Positions 1-7,588 of a DNA stretch of 32,783 nt are shown here, one piece after another. This DNA comes from Desulfobacterales bacterium (lineage in GTDB: Bacteria > Desulfobacterota > Desulfobacteria > Desulfobacterales > SpSt-501), in assembly GCA_025454255.1 (NCBI GenBank), contig JALOOU010000029.1, positions 1 through 32,783 of the forward strand, read 5' to 3'. How positions within the stretch are numbered: position 1 is the first letter of the stretch; each line of letters opens with the position of its first letter. The notes below the pieces were generated by a model that saw only the letters and a program-made list of their open reading frames with translations, had not been told where the DNA came from and did not search any database. A program made the translations under genes and the position numbers.

Positions 1-1
1 C

Positions 2-559
2 TCCGATGTGCTCCTGCAGCGGCCGGATGTCATGGCGGCGGAGAATCTTCTCAAGGCCGCCAACGCGAATATCGGTGCGGCCCGGGCGGCGCTCTTTCCT
101 CGAATTGCGCTGACCACATCTGCCGGTACCGTAAGCGGCGAGTTGTCCGGTCTGTTCAAGCCCGGCTCGGAAACCTGGAGTTTCGCTCCACAGATTCTTA
201 TGCCGATTTTCGATGCCCGGCTCTGGTCGGCCTTGGATGCCAGTAGAACAGAAAAGGAAATCGCCATCGTCCAATACGAGAAGGCGATTCAGACCGCCTT
301 CCGAGAAGTGGCCGATGCGCTTGCCGTGCAAGGCACGGTCGATCAGCAGGTTGCGGCCCAGCAGTCACTGGTAGAGGCCTCTGCAAAAAGCTTCAACCTC
401 TCCAATGCACGGTTTTTTAAAGGAATCGACAATTACCTGGGCGTCCTCGATGCGCAACGATCTCTCTATGCGGCCCAGCAAGGGCTTGTCGCTCTCCGTC
501 TTGTAAAGCTTTCTAATCAGGCGCGGCTTTACGCGGTATTGGGAGGCGGCGGCGAATAG
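2..559 (+). CDS. NodT-family efflux outer-membrane lipoprotein, C-terminal part (5' end outside window)
   Basis: This is the C-terminal ~185 residues of a TolC-like outer-membrane channel subunit of a tripartite (RND or MFS) efflux pump. The reading frame is open from base 2, so the gene begins before the window. Visible NodT hallmarks are the LLQRPDV start of the second repeat, ANANIGAARAALFPRI, the long helical stretch after LWSALDASR, and the C-terminal NYLGVLDAQRSLYAAQ followed by LYAVLGGG. In the family, the protein forms a periplasm-spanning trimeric barrel. The partner membrane-fusion and pump genes would be expected just upstream, outside the window. It ends in TAG, and the next gene starts 98 bases later. 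A second, broken NodT tail lies at 1637-1924. Family assignment is firm; the exported substrate is unknown. Confidence 0.9.
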   Translation, partial: SDVLLQRPDVMAAENLLKAANANIGAARAALFPRIALTTSAGTVSGELSGLFKPGSETWSFAPQILMPIFDARLWSALDASRTEKEIAIVQYEKAIQTAFREVADALAVQGTVDQQVAAQQSLVEASAKSFNLSNARFFKGIDNYLGVLDAQRSLYAAQQGLVALRLVKLSNQARLYAVLGGGGE

Positions 560-657
560 TGTCTATCCGGATGCGCTTTGTTCAATCCGGTTTAAAAGCG
601 TGGCGCCGACAGGGTGCATAGAAAGTTGTTGGCTGCTCGAAGCGTGGAGGAGGGGGT

Positions 658-1611
658 ATGGCGATTCAAAAAAAATTGCTGGTCTTGGTGGATGGTTCCG
701 AACGAGCCATACAAACGGTTGACTATGTAAAGAATTTTATGCCCGTTGATGGGAATACGCGGATTGTGCTGTTTCACGTCTTCAGCGGCCTGCCGGAAGA
801 ATATCGGGAATTGGAGAAGGAGCCGACTGGCGCAAAGGCCGTACAGCAGCTGAACAATCGGAAAACGGAGGAAAAAAGAAAAATCCGGGCGTGCCTGGAA
901 CAGGCGAAAAAAATTTTGATCGCAGGCGGCTTTACGGAGCCGTCAATTGAAATCAAATTTCACCCCTTGAAGAAGGGAGTCGCCCGGGACATCATCGCCG
1001 AAGCGAGCAACGGTTACAGTGCCGTCGTCCTGAGAAGGCGCGGGATGGGAGCGCTGAAAAACATCATCCTCGGCAGCGTTGCCGTCAACCTACTGCAATC
1101 TTTAACCTTTATCCCGATCATGATCGTGGGGCAGGCGCCTCCCGACAAAAAAATTTTATTGGCCGTGGATGCTTCAGCTGCTTCGATGAAAGCGGTTGAA
1201 TTTGTCGCCTCCTTTTTAGGCGGCCATGGATATGAGGTCTGCGTATTTCATGCGATTCCAGGCTTGGGGGCTGTCAATTTCGATCTTTCTGAAGTGAAAA
1301 AGCATGAGCCTCCCGAAGTCGAGATTTCGGATACCTGCCTGGAAGCCTTCAAGTTGAAATTGGCGCGATTGTTTCAGGATGTAGAAGACCGTTTGACGGC
1401 AGCCGGATTAGAATCTGAAAAAATATCCGAAAAAATAATTTCCGGTGTCCACAGCCGGTCCGATGCCATTGTCAAGGAGGCAGCAGACGGGGGCTACGGC
1501 ACCATTGTAGTCGGGCGAAGAGGCCTTTCCAAAGTCGACGCTTTTTTTATGGGCCGGGTCGGACATGAGGTCGTTTATGGAGGGAGAAATTTTACAGTCT
1601 GGGTTGTTTGA
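658..1611 (+). CDS. Tandem universal stress protein (two UspA domains)
   Basis: This 317-residue cytoplasmic protein has two UspA folds in tandem, roughly residues 1-160 and 165-317. Each begins with a hydrophobic beta strand and Asp (KLLVLVDGSERA and KILLAVDASAAS). The first domain keeps the ATP-binding loop G-x2-G-x9-G-S (GMGALKNIILGS). The second has a degenerate version (GLSKVDAFFMGR), so one site may no longer bind nucleotide. A strong ribosome binding site (GGAGGAGGGGG) lies just before the ATG. Such proteins take part in stress survival. The gene is visibly richer in A and T than most of the window and sits between two NodT-type sequences, which fits an acquired or rearranged segment. 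The stress that induces it cannot be told. Confidence 0.9.
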   Translation: MAIQKKLLVLVDGSERAIQTVDYVKNFMPVDGNTRIVLFHVFSGLPEEYRELEKEPTGAKAVQQLNNRKTEEKRKIRACLEQAKKILIAGGFTEPSIEIKFHPLKKGVARDIIAEASNGYSAVVLRRRGMGALKNIILGSVAVNLLQSLTFIPIMIVGQAPPDKKILLAVDASAASMKAVEFVASFLGGHGYEVCVFHAIPGLGAVNFDLSEVKKHEPPEVEISDTCLEAFKLKLARLFQDVEDRLTAAGLESEKISEKIISGVHSRSDAIVKEAADGGYGTIVVGRRGLSKVDAFFMGRVGHEVVYGGRNFTVWVV

Positions 1612-1636
1612 TGGCATCTTGTGCGTATAGGCATAG

Positions 1637-1924
1637 TTTTCCCTACTCCGGGAACCCGAATGGACCATTGCGGCCGCACCCCAAGTTGATGCCAAGGCGA
1701 AAACCAAGACGTTTGAAAATCATTTGGCCGTGCATCTCGATCAGGCCGGCCCGGTTGGTTTCAACAAGGTGCTGGATGCCAAACGCGCGCTGCTCCTCCT
1801 TCAGGACGAACCGGACCAGAGCAGCGGCACGGCAGCGGCCCGCCTGGTTCGTCTCTACATGGCCTTGGGGGGCGGCTGGGAATATGCCGCTCTGGCGGTG
1901 AAACTGGTCGATTCGACAAAATGA
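1637..1924 (+). pseudogene. Remnant of a NodT-type efflux outer-membrane gene (C-terminus only)
   Basis: The frame opens after a TAG at 1634 and runs to TGA at 1922-1924. The last ~65 codons read like the end of a NodT outer-membrane efflux protein: HLDQAGPVGFNKVLDAKRALL, then QSSGTAAARLVRLYMALGGGWE. Intact relatives have about 450 residues, and only about 95 codons are open here with no proper start, so most of the gene is gone. The TGA overlaps the ATG of the EamA transporter (ATGA), a layout typical of a functional operon, so the ancestor was probably co-transcribed with it. A TTG at 1724 could start a 66-residue peptide, but I see no reason to call that a gene. Confidence 0.7.
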
Positions 1925-2778
1925 CGGCATTTGCTTTAACGCTGCTTCTGGGCGCCGGCTTTGTCCATGCCGGCTGGAACTTGCTCGCCAAAAAGGCGGG
2001 CGGCGGCCCGGTGTTCGTGTGGCTGTTCGCCTCCATGTCGACCCTGATTTATGCGCCCATGGCGGCCGGCGCCCTCCTGTGGCTCAAACCCCATATCGGA
2101 CTGCTCGAAGTGGGGGTCATGCTGGTGACGGCCCTCATTCACATCGCCTATTTTCTCCTGCTCCAACAGGGCTACAAGGTCGGCGACTTGTCGCTGGTCT
2201 ACCCCCTGGCGCGCGGCACCGGCCCTGTGCTCTCGATGGTGCTGGCGATCCTGCTGTTTCACGAAAGGCCCTCGGTCGTCGCGATCGGAGGCGGCCTGAT
2301 GGTGGCGGCAGGGGTGTTCGCCCTGGCCGGCGGGGCCGCCGGGCCGCGGGGAGGCCGCCGGCCGGCGGTTGTCTACGGGCTGCTCACCGGCTCGGTCATC
2401 GCCATGTACACCCTCTGGGACAAGCTGGCCGTGAGCACCTATTTGATCCCTCCGCTGATTTTAGTGTGGGCGATCGACGCCGGCCGCGTCCTCCTGCTCG
2501 CCCCCATCGCCTTAAAAAAATGGGGCGAGGTGCAGCGCCAATGGCGCGAGAAACGGATGGCGGTCGTCGCCGTGGGGGCCCTCTGCCCCTTGTCCTACAT
2601 TCTCGTGCTGACCGCGCTGGTGACGACCCCGGTCAGCTACATCGCCCCGGCGCGGGAGGTCAGCATCCTGATCGGCACCGTAATGGGCGCCCGCTGGCTG
2701 CTTGAAGGGGAGGCCTGCCGCCGCGTTCCCGCCGCCCTGGCGATCGTCGCCGGCATCATCGCCCTGGCCGTCGGCTGA
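1921..2778 (+). CDS. EamA/DMT-superfamily transporter
   Basis: This 285-residue inner-membrane protein is almost entirely hydrophobic. It has the two repeated EamA halves of about five membrane segments each: the first starts at FALTLLLGAGFVHAGWNLLAK, and the second starts around VVYGLLTGSVIAMYTLWDK. Drug/metabolite transporters of this kind export or import small metabolites such as amino acids. The substrate here is unknown. The ATG overlaps the stop of the NodT remnant by four bases, so the start is well fixed. The 3' end (2512-2778) is covered on the other strand by the tail of the YdjM-type reading frame. Confidence 0.85.
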   Translation: MTAFALTLLLGAGFVHAGWNLLAKKAGGGPVFVWLFASMSTLIYAPMAAGALLWLKPHIGLLEVGVMLVTALIHIAYFLLLQQGYKVGDLSLVYPLARGTGPVLSMVLAILLFHERPSVVAIGGGLMVAAGVFALAGGAAGPRGGRRPAVVYGLLTGSVIAMYTLWDKLAVSTYLIPPLILVWAIDAGRVLLLAPIALKKWGEVQRQWREKRMAVVAVGALCPLSYILVLTALVTTPVSYIAPAREVSILIGTVMGARWLLEGEACRRVPAALAIVAGIIALAVG

Positions 2779-3825
2779 GCCGCGGCCCTGTGGTTGCTCG
2801 CTGCAGGAGGCGTCCGCTGGGGACGCGCCCGCCGAATCGGTCCAAATGCGCTGCCAGACCCACGCCAGCACCGCCGTATTGCGCGGTTCCCTGACACGAA
2901 GCGGCGTCGCCGGCACCGCATGCGGGCTGCCCGCCATCGCCACCCGAAAGCGGAAGGTGTAGTCCGGCTCCATGCCCATGCGCAGGTCGGTCATGACGAT
3001 CCCCTCCCCGACCCGCTGCACCGAGTAGAACCCGTGGGTGAACCACTGCAGCCGCTTGACCGGCCAGTGCTCCTCCACGCCCGCCAACAGGTGCCGGTCG
3101 ACGGGATAGCGCATCATCTTGAGCTCCCGGCTCCCGTCCACGAGCGAATAATAGCCTTCGTAGTAGCCGTCATCGCCCATGGCTAAAACGCGCCACAGGA
3201 GGGTGTTGAACGCCGTCGGGGTCGTCAGAAGCGCGCTGTAGCCGATGTTCTGCTGCCGCAGAGAGTCGCGCGCCGCCTGCTCCACATGGAGCTTGGCCCC
3301 GATGCTCCAGAGTATATAGAGCGTGCTGAGGGTAAGGCAGATCGAATTGACGAGGTGACCCTTGCCCGTGCGCCGAGTCATGACGAGCGCCGCCAAGACG
3401 CCTGCCAGAAGCGGCAGCGAGTAGACCGGGTCGATGATGAAGAGGCTCGACCACATCACCGGCGGCGTGGGGAGCGGCCAGAAGATCTGAGTGCCGTAGA
3501 CGGTCAGGCAGTCCAGGATCACGTGGGTGACGAAGGCGAGGAACACCAGCCAGAGCCAGCGGGCGCGGTGGACGGCGGTCCGGGGGTGGATCTTAAGGAT
3601 CAGGTATACGAGCACCGGGGTGAACGCCGCCAGTATGAAGAGCGAGTGGCTGGGCCCGCGGTGGTAGGTGACGTTGCGAACGGCATCCCCCAGCGGCACC
3701 AGCACGTCCAAATCGGGCAGCAGGCCGCCGATGCCGCCCCACAGCATGGCGCGGCGCCCGATCTGGCGACCCAAAACCGCTTCGCCGACGGCGGCGCCCA
3801 AACCGATCTGCGTCACAGTGTCCAT
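2512..3825 (-). CDS. YdjM-type membrane-bound metal-dependent hydrolase
   Basis: This belongs to the family once described as LexA-binding, inner-membrane-bound putative hydrolases (DUF457). Visible motifs are LLPDLDVL near residue 36, the TYHRGPSHSLF metal-ligand motif near residue 54, and HVILDCLTVYGTQ, followed by several membrane segments. I start it at the ATG at 3825 (MDTVTQIGLG), because the 14 codons before it are not family-like. Relatives end near residue 350. Here the frame passes the expected end without a stop and runs about 90 further codons antisense to the convergent EamA gene, producing a low-complexity Gly/Asp/Gln tail. I take the first ~350 residues as real and the tail as probable stop-codon loss or a frameshift. 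The substrate is not known for the family. Confidence 0.8.
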   Translation of the reverse strand: MDTVTQIGLGAAVGEAVLGRQIGRRAMLWGGIGGLLPDLDVLVPLGDAVRNVTYHRGPSHSLFILAAFTPVLVYLILKIHPRTAVHRARWLWLVFLAFVTHVILDCLTVYGTQIFWPLPTPPVMWSSLFIIDPVYSLPLLAGVLAALVMTRRTGKGHLVNSICLTLSTLYILWSIGAKLHVEQAARDSLRQQNIGYSALLTTPTAFNTLLWRVLAMGDDGYYEGYYSLVDGSRELKMMRYPVDRHLLAGVEEHWPVKRLQWFTHGFYSVQRVGEGIVMTDLRMGMEPDYTFRFRVAMAGSPHAVPATPLRVREPRNTAVLAWVWQRIWTDSAGASPADASCSEQPQGRGSADGQGDDAGDDRQGGGNAAAGLPFKQPAGAHYGADQDADLPRRGDVADRGRHQRGQHENVGQGAEGPHGDDRHPFLAPLALHLAPFF

Positions 3826-3907
3826 TGATGGTTTACCCCGACCGGCCGAGATGCATACACGGGGCAATATAATCGCGCCCGCGCCGGTTTAAAGGGGCCG
3901 CCGTTTC

Positions 3908-5128
3908 TCACTCCTCGGCCAAACCTCCGTTGGGAGGCTCGGGGATGCGGGCCGCGGCGGGTGGAGCCTCTGCGGCCGCAGGCGGCAGCAGGTGGCGGGG
4001 AAGAAAGGCGATGCCGGCGATCAGGGTGGGGATCACGGCGCTCCCGATCACCGCCGTGACCAGAAACGAATATTGCTCCTGGGTCACGATTCCGTTCGAA
4101 TACCCGTAGAGGGCCGAGATCGTGCCGAAGGTCAGGCCGGTGGACATCAGCAGGGTGTAGTACCAGCGCTCGTTGCGCTCGCGGCGGAAGATCGCGATGA
4201 TCGGGAAAAGTCCGAAGATCTTCGATGCCACCTTGCCCGCCAGAAGCGCGATCAGGACCAGCGGGGCCGTCATCAGCGCCGGCACAGAGACCAGCGTCCC
4301 GGCCCGCAGGAAATAGAAGGGGGTCAGAAAACCGACGGTGAGCGTTCGGATCCGGCGCACCCAGAAGGCATCCCGGGCCGCGCTGCCGGCCAGGATCATG
4401 CCGGCGATGTAGGCCGGGAGCACCGCCTCGCTGCCGGACCACAGGGCCAAGGCGCCCAGTCCCATCAGCACCAGCAGGATCCACTTGGTGCGGATGGCCG
4501 CCGTGCGGTGGGCGTAAAGCCGGGTCAGCAGTTTTGTCATAAAAGGCAGCAGACCCAAAATGGCAACCGTCACGACCAGGAAGATGACCGTTTTGTAGGT
4601 GAACGGTGCGAAGATGAGCCCCAGCGCCAGGACGGTGCCCAGGTCGTTGATGAAGCAGGCCCCCAGGATCCCCTTGCCGAAATCGGTGCGGTTGAAGCCG
4701 GTCTCCAGCATCACCGCGTAGACCACGGCCATCGAGGTCGTGGAGAGGGCGATCCCGCCGAGCCAGCTGGCGCGCGGGTCCCAGCCGAGGATGTAATAGG
4801 CCAGCGCCGTGCAGCCCAAAAAAGGCGCCAGGAAGCCGACCACCCCCACCACGCTCACCTCCTTCCATTTCCTGCGGATCACCTCGGGCTCGAGCTCGGC
4901 GCCCGCAAGGAACGTGAGCAATACCGCCCCGGAGGAGGCCAAAAACCTCAGCCACTCATCGTTTGCGCCCAACGCCGCGAACATCCCCAGGTGCGTGGCC
5001 ACCGCGGCGGCGGCGACGCCGACGCAGATCTCGATCAGGGCGATGGAGATGCGCAGGTGGTAGGCGATGACCGAGGAGAGGACGGCAAGCGACAACCAGA
5101 CGGCGGCGGTGGCGAAGAACTGCTCCAT
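3908..5128 (-). CDS. CPA2-type cation:proton antiporter, fluoride-riboswitch controlled
   Basis: This 406-residue polytopic membrane protein belongs to the Na+(K+)/H+ exchanger (KefB/NhaS-like) family. Typical segments are LTFLAGAELEPEVIRRKWKE, the STTSMAVVYAVMLETG stretch, and ACFINDLGTVLALGL, whose Asn-Asp pair matches the ion-binding core of such antiporters. The short Pro/Ala-rich tail lacks a TrkA-N domain, unlike full KefB. The start at 5128 is chosen because AAAGGAG lies about nine bases upstream and because the upstream in-frame codons cover the riboswitch and terminator. The leader carries a fluoride aptamer and an intrinsic terminator, so the protein is probably made when fluoride is high, and may help restore pH or ion balance under fluoride load. 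The ion transported is inferred from the family only. Confidence 0.9.
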   Translation of the reverse strand: MEQFFATAAVWLSLAVLSSVIAYHLRISIALIEICVGVAAAAVATHLGMFAALGANDEWLRFLASSGAVLLTFLAGAELEPEVIRRKWKEVSVVGVVGFLAPFLGCTALAYYILGWDPRASWLGGIALSTTSMAVVYAVMLETGFNRTDFGKGILGACFINDLGTVLALGLIFAPFTYKTVIFLVVTVAILGLLPFMTKLLTRLYAHRTAAIRTKWILLVLMGLGALALWSGSEAVLPAYIAGMILAGSAARDAFWVRRIRTLTVGFLTPFYFLRAGTLVSVPALMTAPLVLIALLAGKVASKIFGLFPIIAIFRRERNERWYYTLLMSTGLTFGTISALYGYSNGIVTQEQYSFLVTAVIGSAVIPTLIAGIAFLPRHLLPPAAAEAPPAAARIPEPPNGGLAEE

Positions 5129-5175
5129 GTCGGCAAACTCCTTTCGAAAACAAATTGGGGTCGGCGCACCGAAAT

Positions 5176-5198
5176 GAAAAACCCGCCTGGCGGCGGGC
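5176..5198 (-). terminator. Intrinsic terminator in the fluoride-riboswitch leader
   Basis: On the minus strand, CCCGCC (5197-5192) pairs with GGCGGG (5187-5182) across a four-base loop and is followed directly by TTTTT (5181-5177). It lies between the fluoride aptamer and the ribosome binding site of the antiporter gene, the usual place for a transcription-terminating expression platform. A further GC hairpin (GCCGCG/CGCGGC, 5242-5237 with 5227-5222) sits between the aptamer and this terminator. The expected mode is termination without fluoride and read-through with fluoride. That mode is inferred from known riboswitches of the class. Confidence 0.85.
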
Positions 5199-5239
5199 AT
5201 CGGCGCTGGGCAGACAGCTCCGCCGCGGGATGGGGGCGC

Positions 5240-5291
5240 GGCAGGAGTCATCAGCCCAATGGGGGGCGGTTGTAAGGGGAACTCCATCCCC
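5240..5291 (-). promoter_or_regulatory. Fluoride riboswitch aptamer (crcB-type RNA)
   Basis: On the minus strand, the motif GGGGATGGAGTTCCCC (5291-5276) forms a GGGG/CCCC stem around an ATGGAGTT loop. A second stem GCCC/GGGC (5267-5264 with 5257-5254) follows. It leads into the invariant TGATG (5253-5249) and ACTCC (5248-5244). ACTCC pairs with GGAGT of the first loop (5285-5281), giving the pseudoknot that defines fluoride riboswitches. The order of elements matches the known fluoride aptamers. It sits 28 bases after the DUF1232 stop and 112 bases before the antiporter start, with a terminator between. I found no convincing promoter, so transcription may start inside the DUF1232 gene or read through from it. 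Confidence 0.93.
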
Positions 5292-5318
5292 TCGCTGGTC
5301 CGCCGAGCATCCGGCAGA

Positions 5319-5714
5319 TCAGTCAGCGGAGGAGAAAATAGCACCCAAATAGTAAAAAGTGAAACCAAAAATGATCAGCCAGATCAGGATAATGACGCCG
5401 CCCGCGACCCAATTTTGGGGTTTGCCGTCCGTTTGCGCCAAAGCGGCTTTCTCGCGGCACTCCTGCAGGAGCTCGGCCGGGATCAGCTTGATCACGAGCG
5501 CGATCCCAAGGGGGATGAGTATCAGGTCGTCCAGATAGCCGAGCACCGGAATGGGATCGGGAATGAGGTCGATGGGGCTGAAGGCGTAGGCCACGATCAC
5601 GACCGCCAGTGCCCGCGCATGCCAGGGGACCCGGCGATCCCGGGAGGCGAGATAAAGCGCATGCACTTCCAGCTTTAACCTTCGCGCCTTTGCCTTCCAT
5701 TTTTCGAATGCCAT
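5319..5714 (-). CDS. DUF1232 (YkvA-like) membrane protein
   Basis: This 131-residue protein carries the DUF1232 signature FSPIDLIPDPIPVLGYLDDL at about residues 45-64, inside a hydrophobic region, and one further membrane segment near the C-terminus (VAGGVIILIWLIIFGFTF). The family's function is not established. The ATG at 5714 lies 20 bases after the stop of the MFS gene, so it is most likely the last gene of the ChrB_N / MFS / DUF1232 operon. Its stop codon is 28 bases before the fluoride aptamer, so a promoter for the riboswitch transcript may lie inside this gene. Confidence 0.85.
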   Translation of the reverse strand: MAFEKWKAKARRLKLEVHALYLASRDRRVPWHARALAVVIVAYAFSPIDLIPDPIPVLGYLDDLILIPLGIALVIKLIPAELLQECREKAALAQTDGKPQNWVAGGVIILIWLIIFGFTFYYLGAIFSSAD

Positions 5715-5733
5715 GAAGCACCGCCGCCTTTCA

Positions 5734-6996
5734 TCACCTTCGCACCCGCATCACGCCCAACGTGCCGGCGGCCATCAGCACCGCCGCCAGGCCGAAGCCG
5801 AAAACGGGGGAGGCGACCGTCCACAGCACGCCCACCAGGCTGCTGGAGACGAGTTTGCCGGCGCCGTTCACCGTGCCGAGCGCACCGAAGCTCATCGCCA
5901 GCATCTCCTCGCTGACCATCCCGGCGGTCACGGTCGACTCCAGCGCCTCCTGCACGGCCATGTACAGGCCGGCGACCAGAAAGATCGCACTTAAGCACAG
6001 AAAGCTCTCGATTCCGAACCAGAAGGCCGCCGCGGTCATGACGGCCGTCAGGACGCCCAGCGCGTAGCCGGCAATCAGCACCGGCAGCGATCCGATGCGA
6101 TCCGCCAGCATGCCGACCGGGTAGGACATGAGGACCTGCACGATGTTGCGCCACACGTAGAGCATGCCTGCCGCTTGGGCGGCCTGGACCACCCCCATCG
6201 AAGCGGAGAGCAGCTGGGTGGCTGCCAGGATGAGCAGGGAGTGCGAAAAATCGCCGATGCCGAAGAGGCCCACGGCGCCCAGGTAGCGTTTGAACCGCGA
6301 CGGCAGCCCTTTCAGGGCCCGGAAGAACTTCAAGGCCGGGTTCGGAGAGTGCTCGGGGTCCTGCACCAACGTCAGGAAAGCAAGGACCGCCAGCAGCCCG
6401 GGCAGGATGCTGAGCCACAGGACCATGCGGAAGGGGCCGGAGGGGGCACCCCAGGTGAGCCCCTGCGCCCAGCCGAGCAGCGACACGCCCAGCAGGGGGC
6501 CGACGACCGCCCCCACCGTATCCATCGCCCGATGGAAACCGAACGCTCGGCCGCGCGTTTCGGGGAGGATGGCTTGGGTGACGATCGCGTCCCGCAGCGG
6601 CCCGCGCAGGCCCTTGCCGAACCAGGAAACCACCCGGCCCGCTAGCAAGAGCGGCCAGCCGGCCGCCATCGCAATCAGCACCTGCCCGAGCGGCGTCAGC
6701 CCGTAGCCGACCACCACCAGCAGCTTGCGGTGGCCCAGCTTGCCGGCGATGTAGCCGGAGATCATCTTGGTGAAGCTGGCGACCGCATCGGCAATGCCTT
6801 CGATCAGGCCCAGCACCGCCGCCGGGATCCCCAGCACCGCCAGGAAGCCGGGCAGGATGACGGTGGTGGTTTCGTAGCAGAAGTCGCCCAGCGCGCTGGT
6901 CAGGCCGGCTCCGGCCACCGTGCGGTTGAGCCATTTTTCGGGCTTCGCTTCAAGACCTCTGCTGGCCGCGGCCGCCGCTTTTTCAGTCGTCGCCAT
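5734..6996 (-). CDS. MFS transporter (arabinose-efflux-permease type)
   Basis: This 420-residue integral membrane transporter has about twelve hydrophobic segments in two halves. The MFS loop signature appears after the second segment as GYIAGKLGHRKLLVV, and related motifs are WFGKGLRGPLRDA and GMLADRIGSLPVLIAG. The ATG at 6996 (MATTEKAAAAA) is preferred to an upstream in-frame start. It overlaps the end of the ChrB_N-like gene by 14 bases and has GAGGTG six bases upstream, so the two are translationally coupled. Because its partner resembles the N-terminal domain of chromate-resistance protein ChrB, it may export a toxic ion or metabolite. That role is inference; the substrate is unknown. 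Confidence 0.87.
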   Translation of the reverse strand: MATTEKAAAAASRGLEAKPEKWLNRTVAGAGLTSALGDFCYETTTVILPGFLAVLGIPAAVLGLIEGIADAVASFTKMISGYIAGKLGHRKLLVVVGYGLTPLGQVLIAMAAGWPLLLAGRVVSWFGKGLRGPLRDAIVTQAILPETRGRAFGFHRAMDTVGAVVGPLLGVSLLGWAQGLTWGAPSGPFRMVLWLSILPGLLAVLAFLTLVQDPEHSPNPALKFFRALKGLPSRFKRYLGAVGLFGIGDFSHSLLILAATQLLSASMGVVQAAQAAGMLYVWRNIVQVLMSYPVGMLADRIGSLPVLIAGYALGVLTAVMTAAAFWFGIESFLCLSAIFLVAGLYMAVQEALESTVTAGMVSEEMLAMSFGALGTVNGAGKLVSSSLVGVLWTVASPVFGFGLAAVLMAAGTLGVMRVRR

Positions 6997-7525
6997 CGCA
7001 CACCTCGAACACTCGTTGGGCGTAGGTTTCAAGCAGCGCCTCACAGCCCCGCAAGCGCTTTTCGGCTTCACCCGCCAGGCTCGCCCCGTAAAAATCCAAC
7101 TTGCGGATCTTGGCCAGCCAGACTTTGAGCTTCTTCAGGTCCACCTCGTTTTCCTCGATTTCGGCATAGCTGAAATGGCGGGCCTTCGTCTCTTTCGCGA
7201 TCTCGGTTTCAAAGTCCTCGCACGTGCAGATGAATTCGCGGTACTGCTCGTCACGGTCCGCCATGAAGCGGGAGATGACCTTTTCCTTTTGGGGGCGGTC
7301 GAGCGCCGCCGTCTCCAGGATCACCGATTCACCCCCCATGCCGGCCACGTCGTTCTGCAGCATTTTCAAGCGGCGCGCATGCCCGCCGATTTTGGGGAGG
7401 AGGCAAACCCCGTTCTGCAGGTATACCGCACCCATACTCTTCAACCGCCGCCACAGAGCGACCCTTTTGCGGGCCGGCTCCGGGGGAACCTTGTAGGTGA
7501 AAAGCAGCCATGTTGTGGTTTCCAT
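6983..7525 (-). CDS. ChrB N-terminal-domain protein (chromate-resistance-like)
   Basis: This 180-residue protein is closely similar in pattern to the N-terminal domain of ChrB. It starts METTTWLLFTYKVPPEPARK, continues with RVALWRRLKSMGAVYLQNGVCLLP, and ends in a charged helical region. Full ChrB proteins are about 300 residues with a second, rhodanese-like domain. Only the first domain is present here, with no sign of truncation, so it is a stand-alone version. In the family, ChrB regulates or assists chromate resistance. No ChrA chromate transporter is in the window; instead an MFS gene overlaps its 3' end. A perfect palindrome lies within its promoter, suggesting a repressor site, possibly for its own product. 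Function beyond the domain is unproven. Confidence 0.85.
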   Translation of the reverse strand: METTTWLLFTYKVPPEPARKRVALWRRLKSMGAVYLQNGVCLLPKIGGHARRLKMLQNDVAGMGGESVILETAALDRPQKEKVISRFMADRDEQYREFICTCEDFETEIAKETKARHFSYAEIEENEVDLKKLKVWLAKIRKLDFYGASLAGEAEKRLRGCEALLETYAQRVFEVCDGDD

Positions 7526-7532
7526 GGCTCCA

Positions 7533-7565
7533 ACTATATTTGTAACGATAGTTACAAATCAATCA
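7533..7565 (-). promoter_or_regulatory. Promoter and palindromic operator of the ChrB_N-MFS-DUF1232 operon
   Basis: A perfect inverted repeat, ATTTGTAAC (7538-7546) and GTTACAAAT (7551-7559) with a four-base spacer, lies 12 bases before the chrB-like start codon. On the minus strand, TTGATT (7562-7557) and TATAGT (7538-7533) stand 18 bases apart, so the palindrome fills the spacer of a plausible sigma-70 promoter. That would put the transcript start almost at the ATG. An alternative -10, TATGAT (7570-7565), would place the palindrome over the start of transcription. Either way, the position fits repression by a dimeric regulator whose identity is unknown. Confidence 0.6.
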
Positions 7566-7588
7566 TATTTTTAATAACATTTTTTTGA

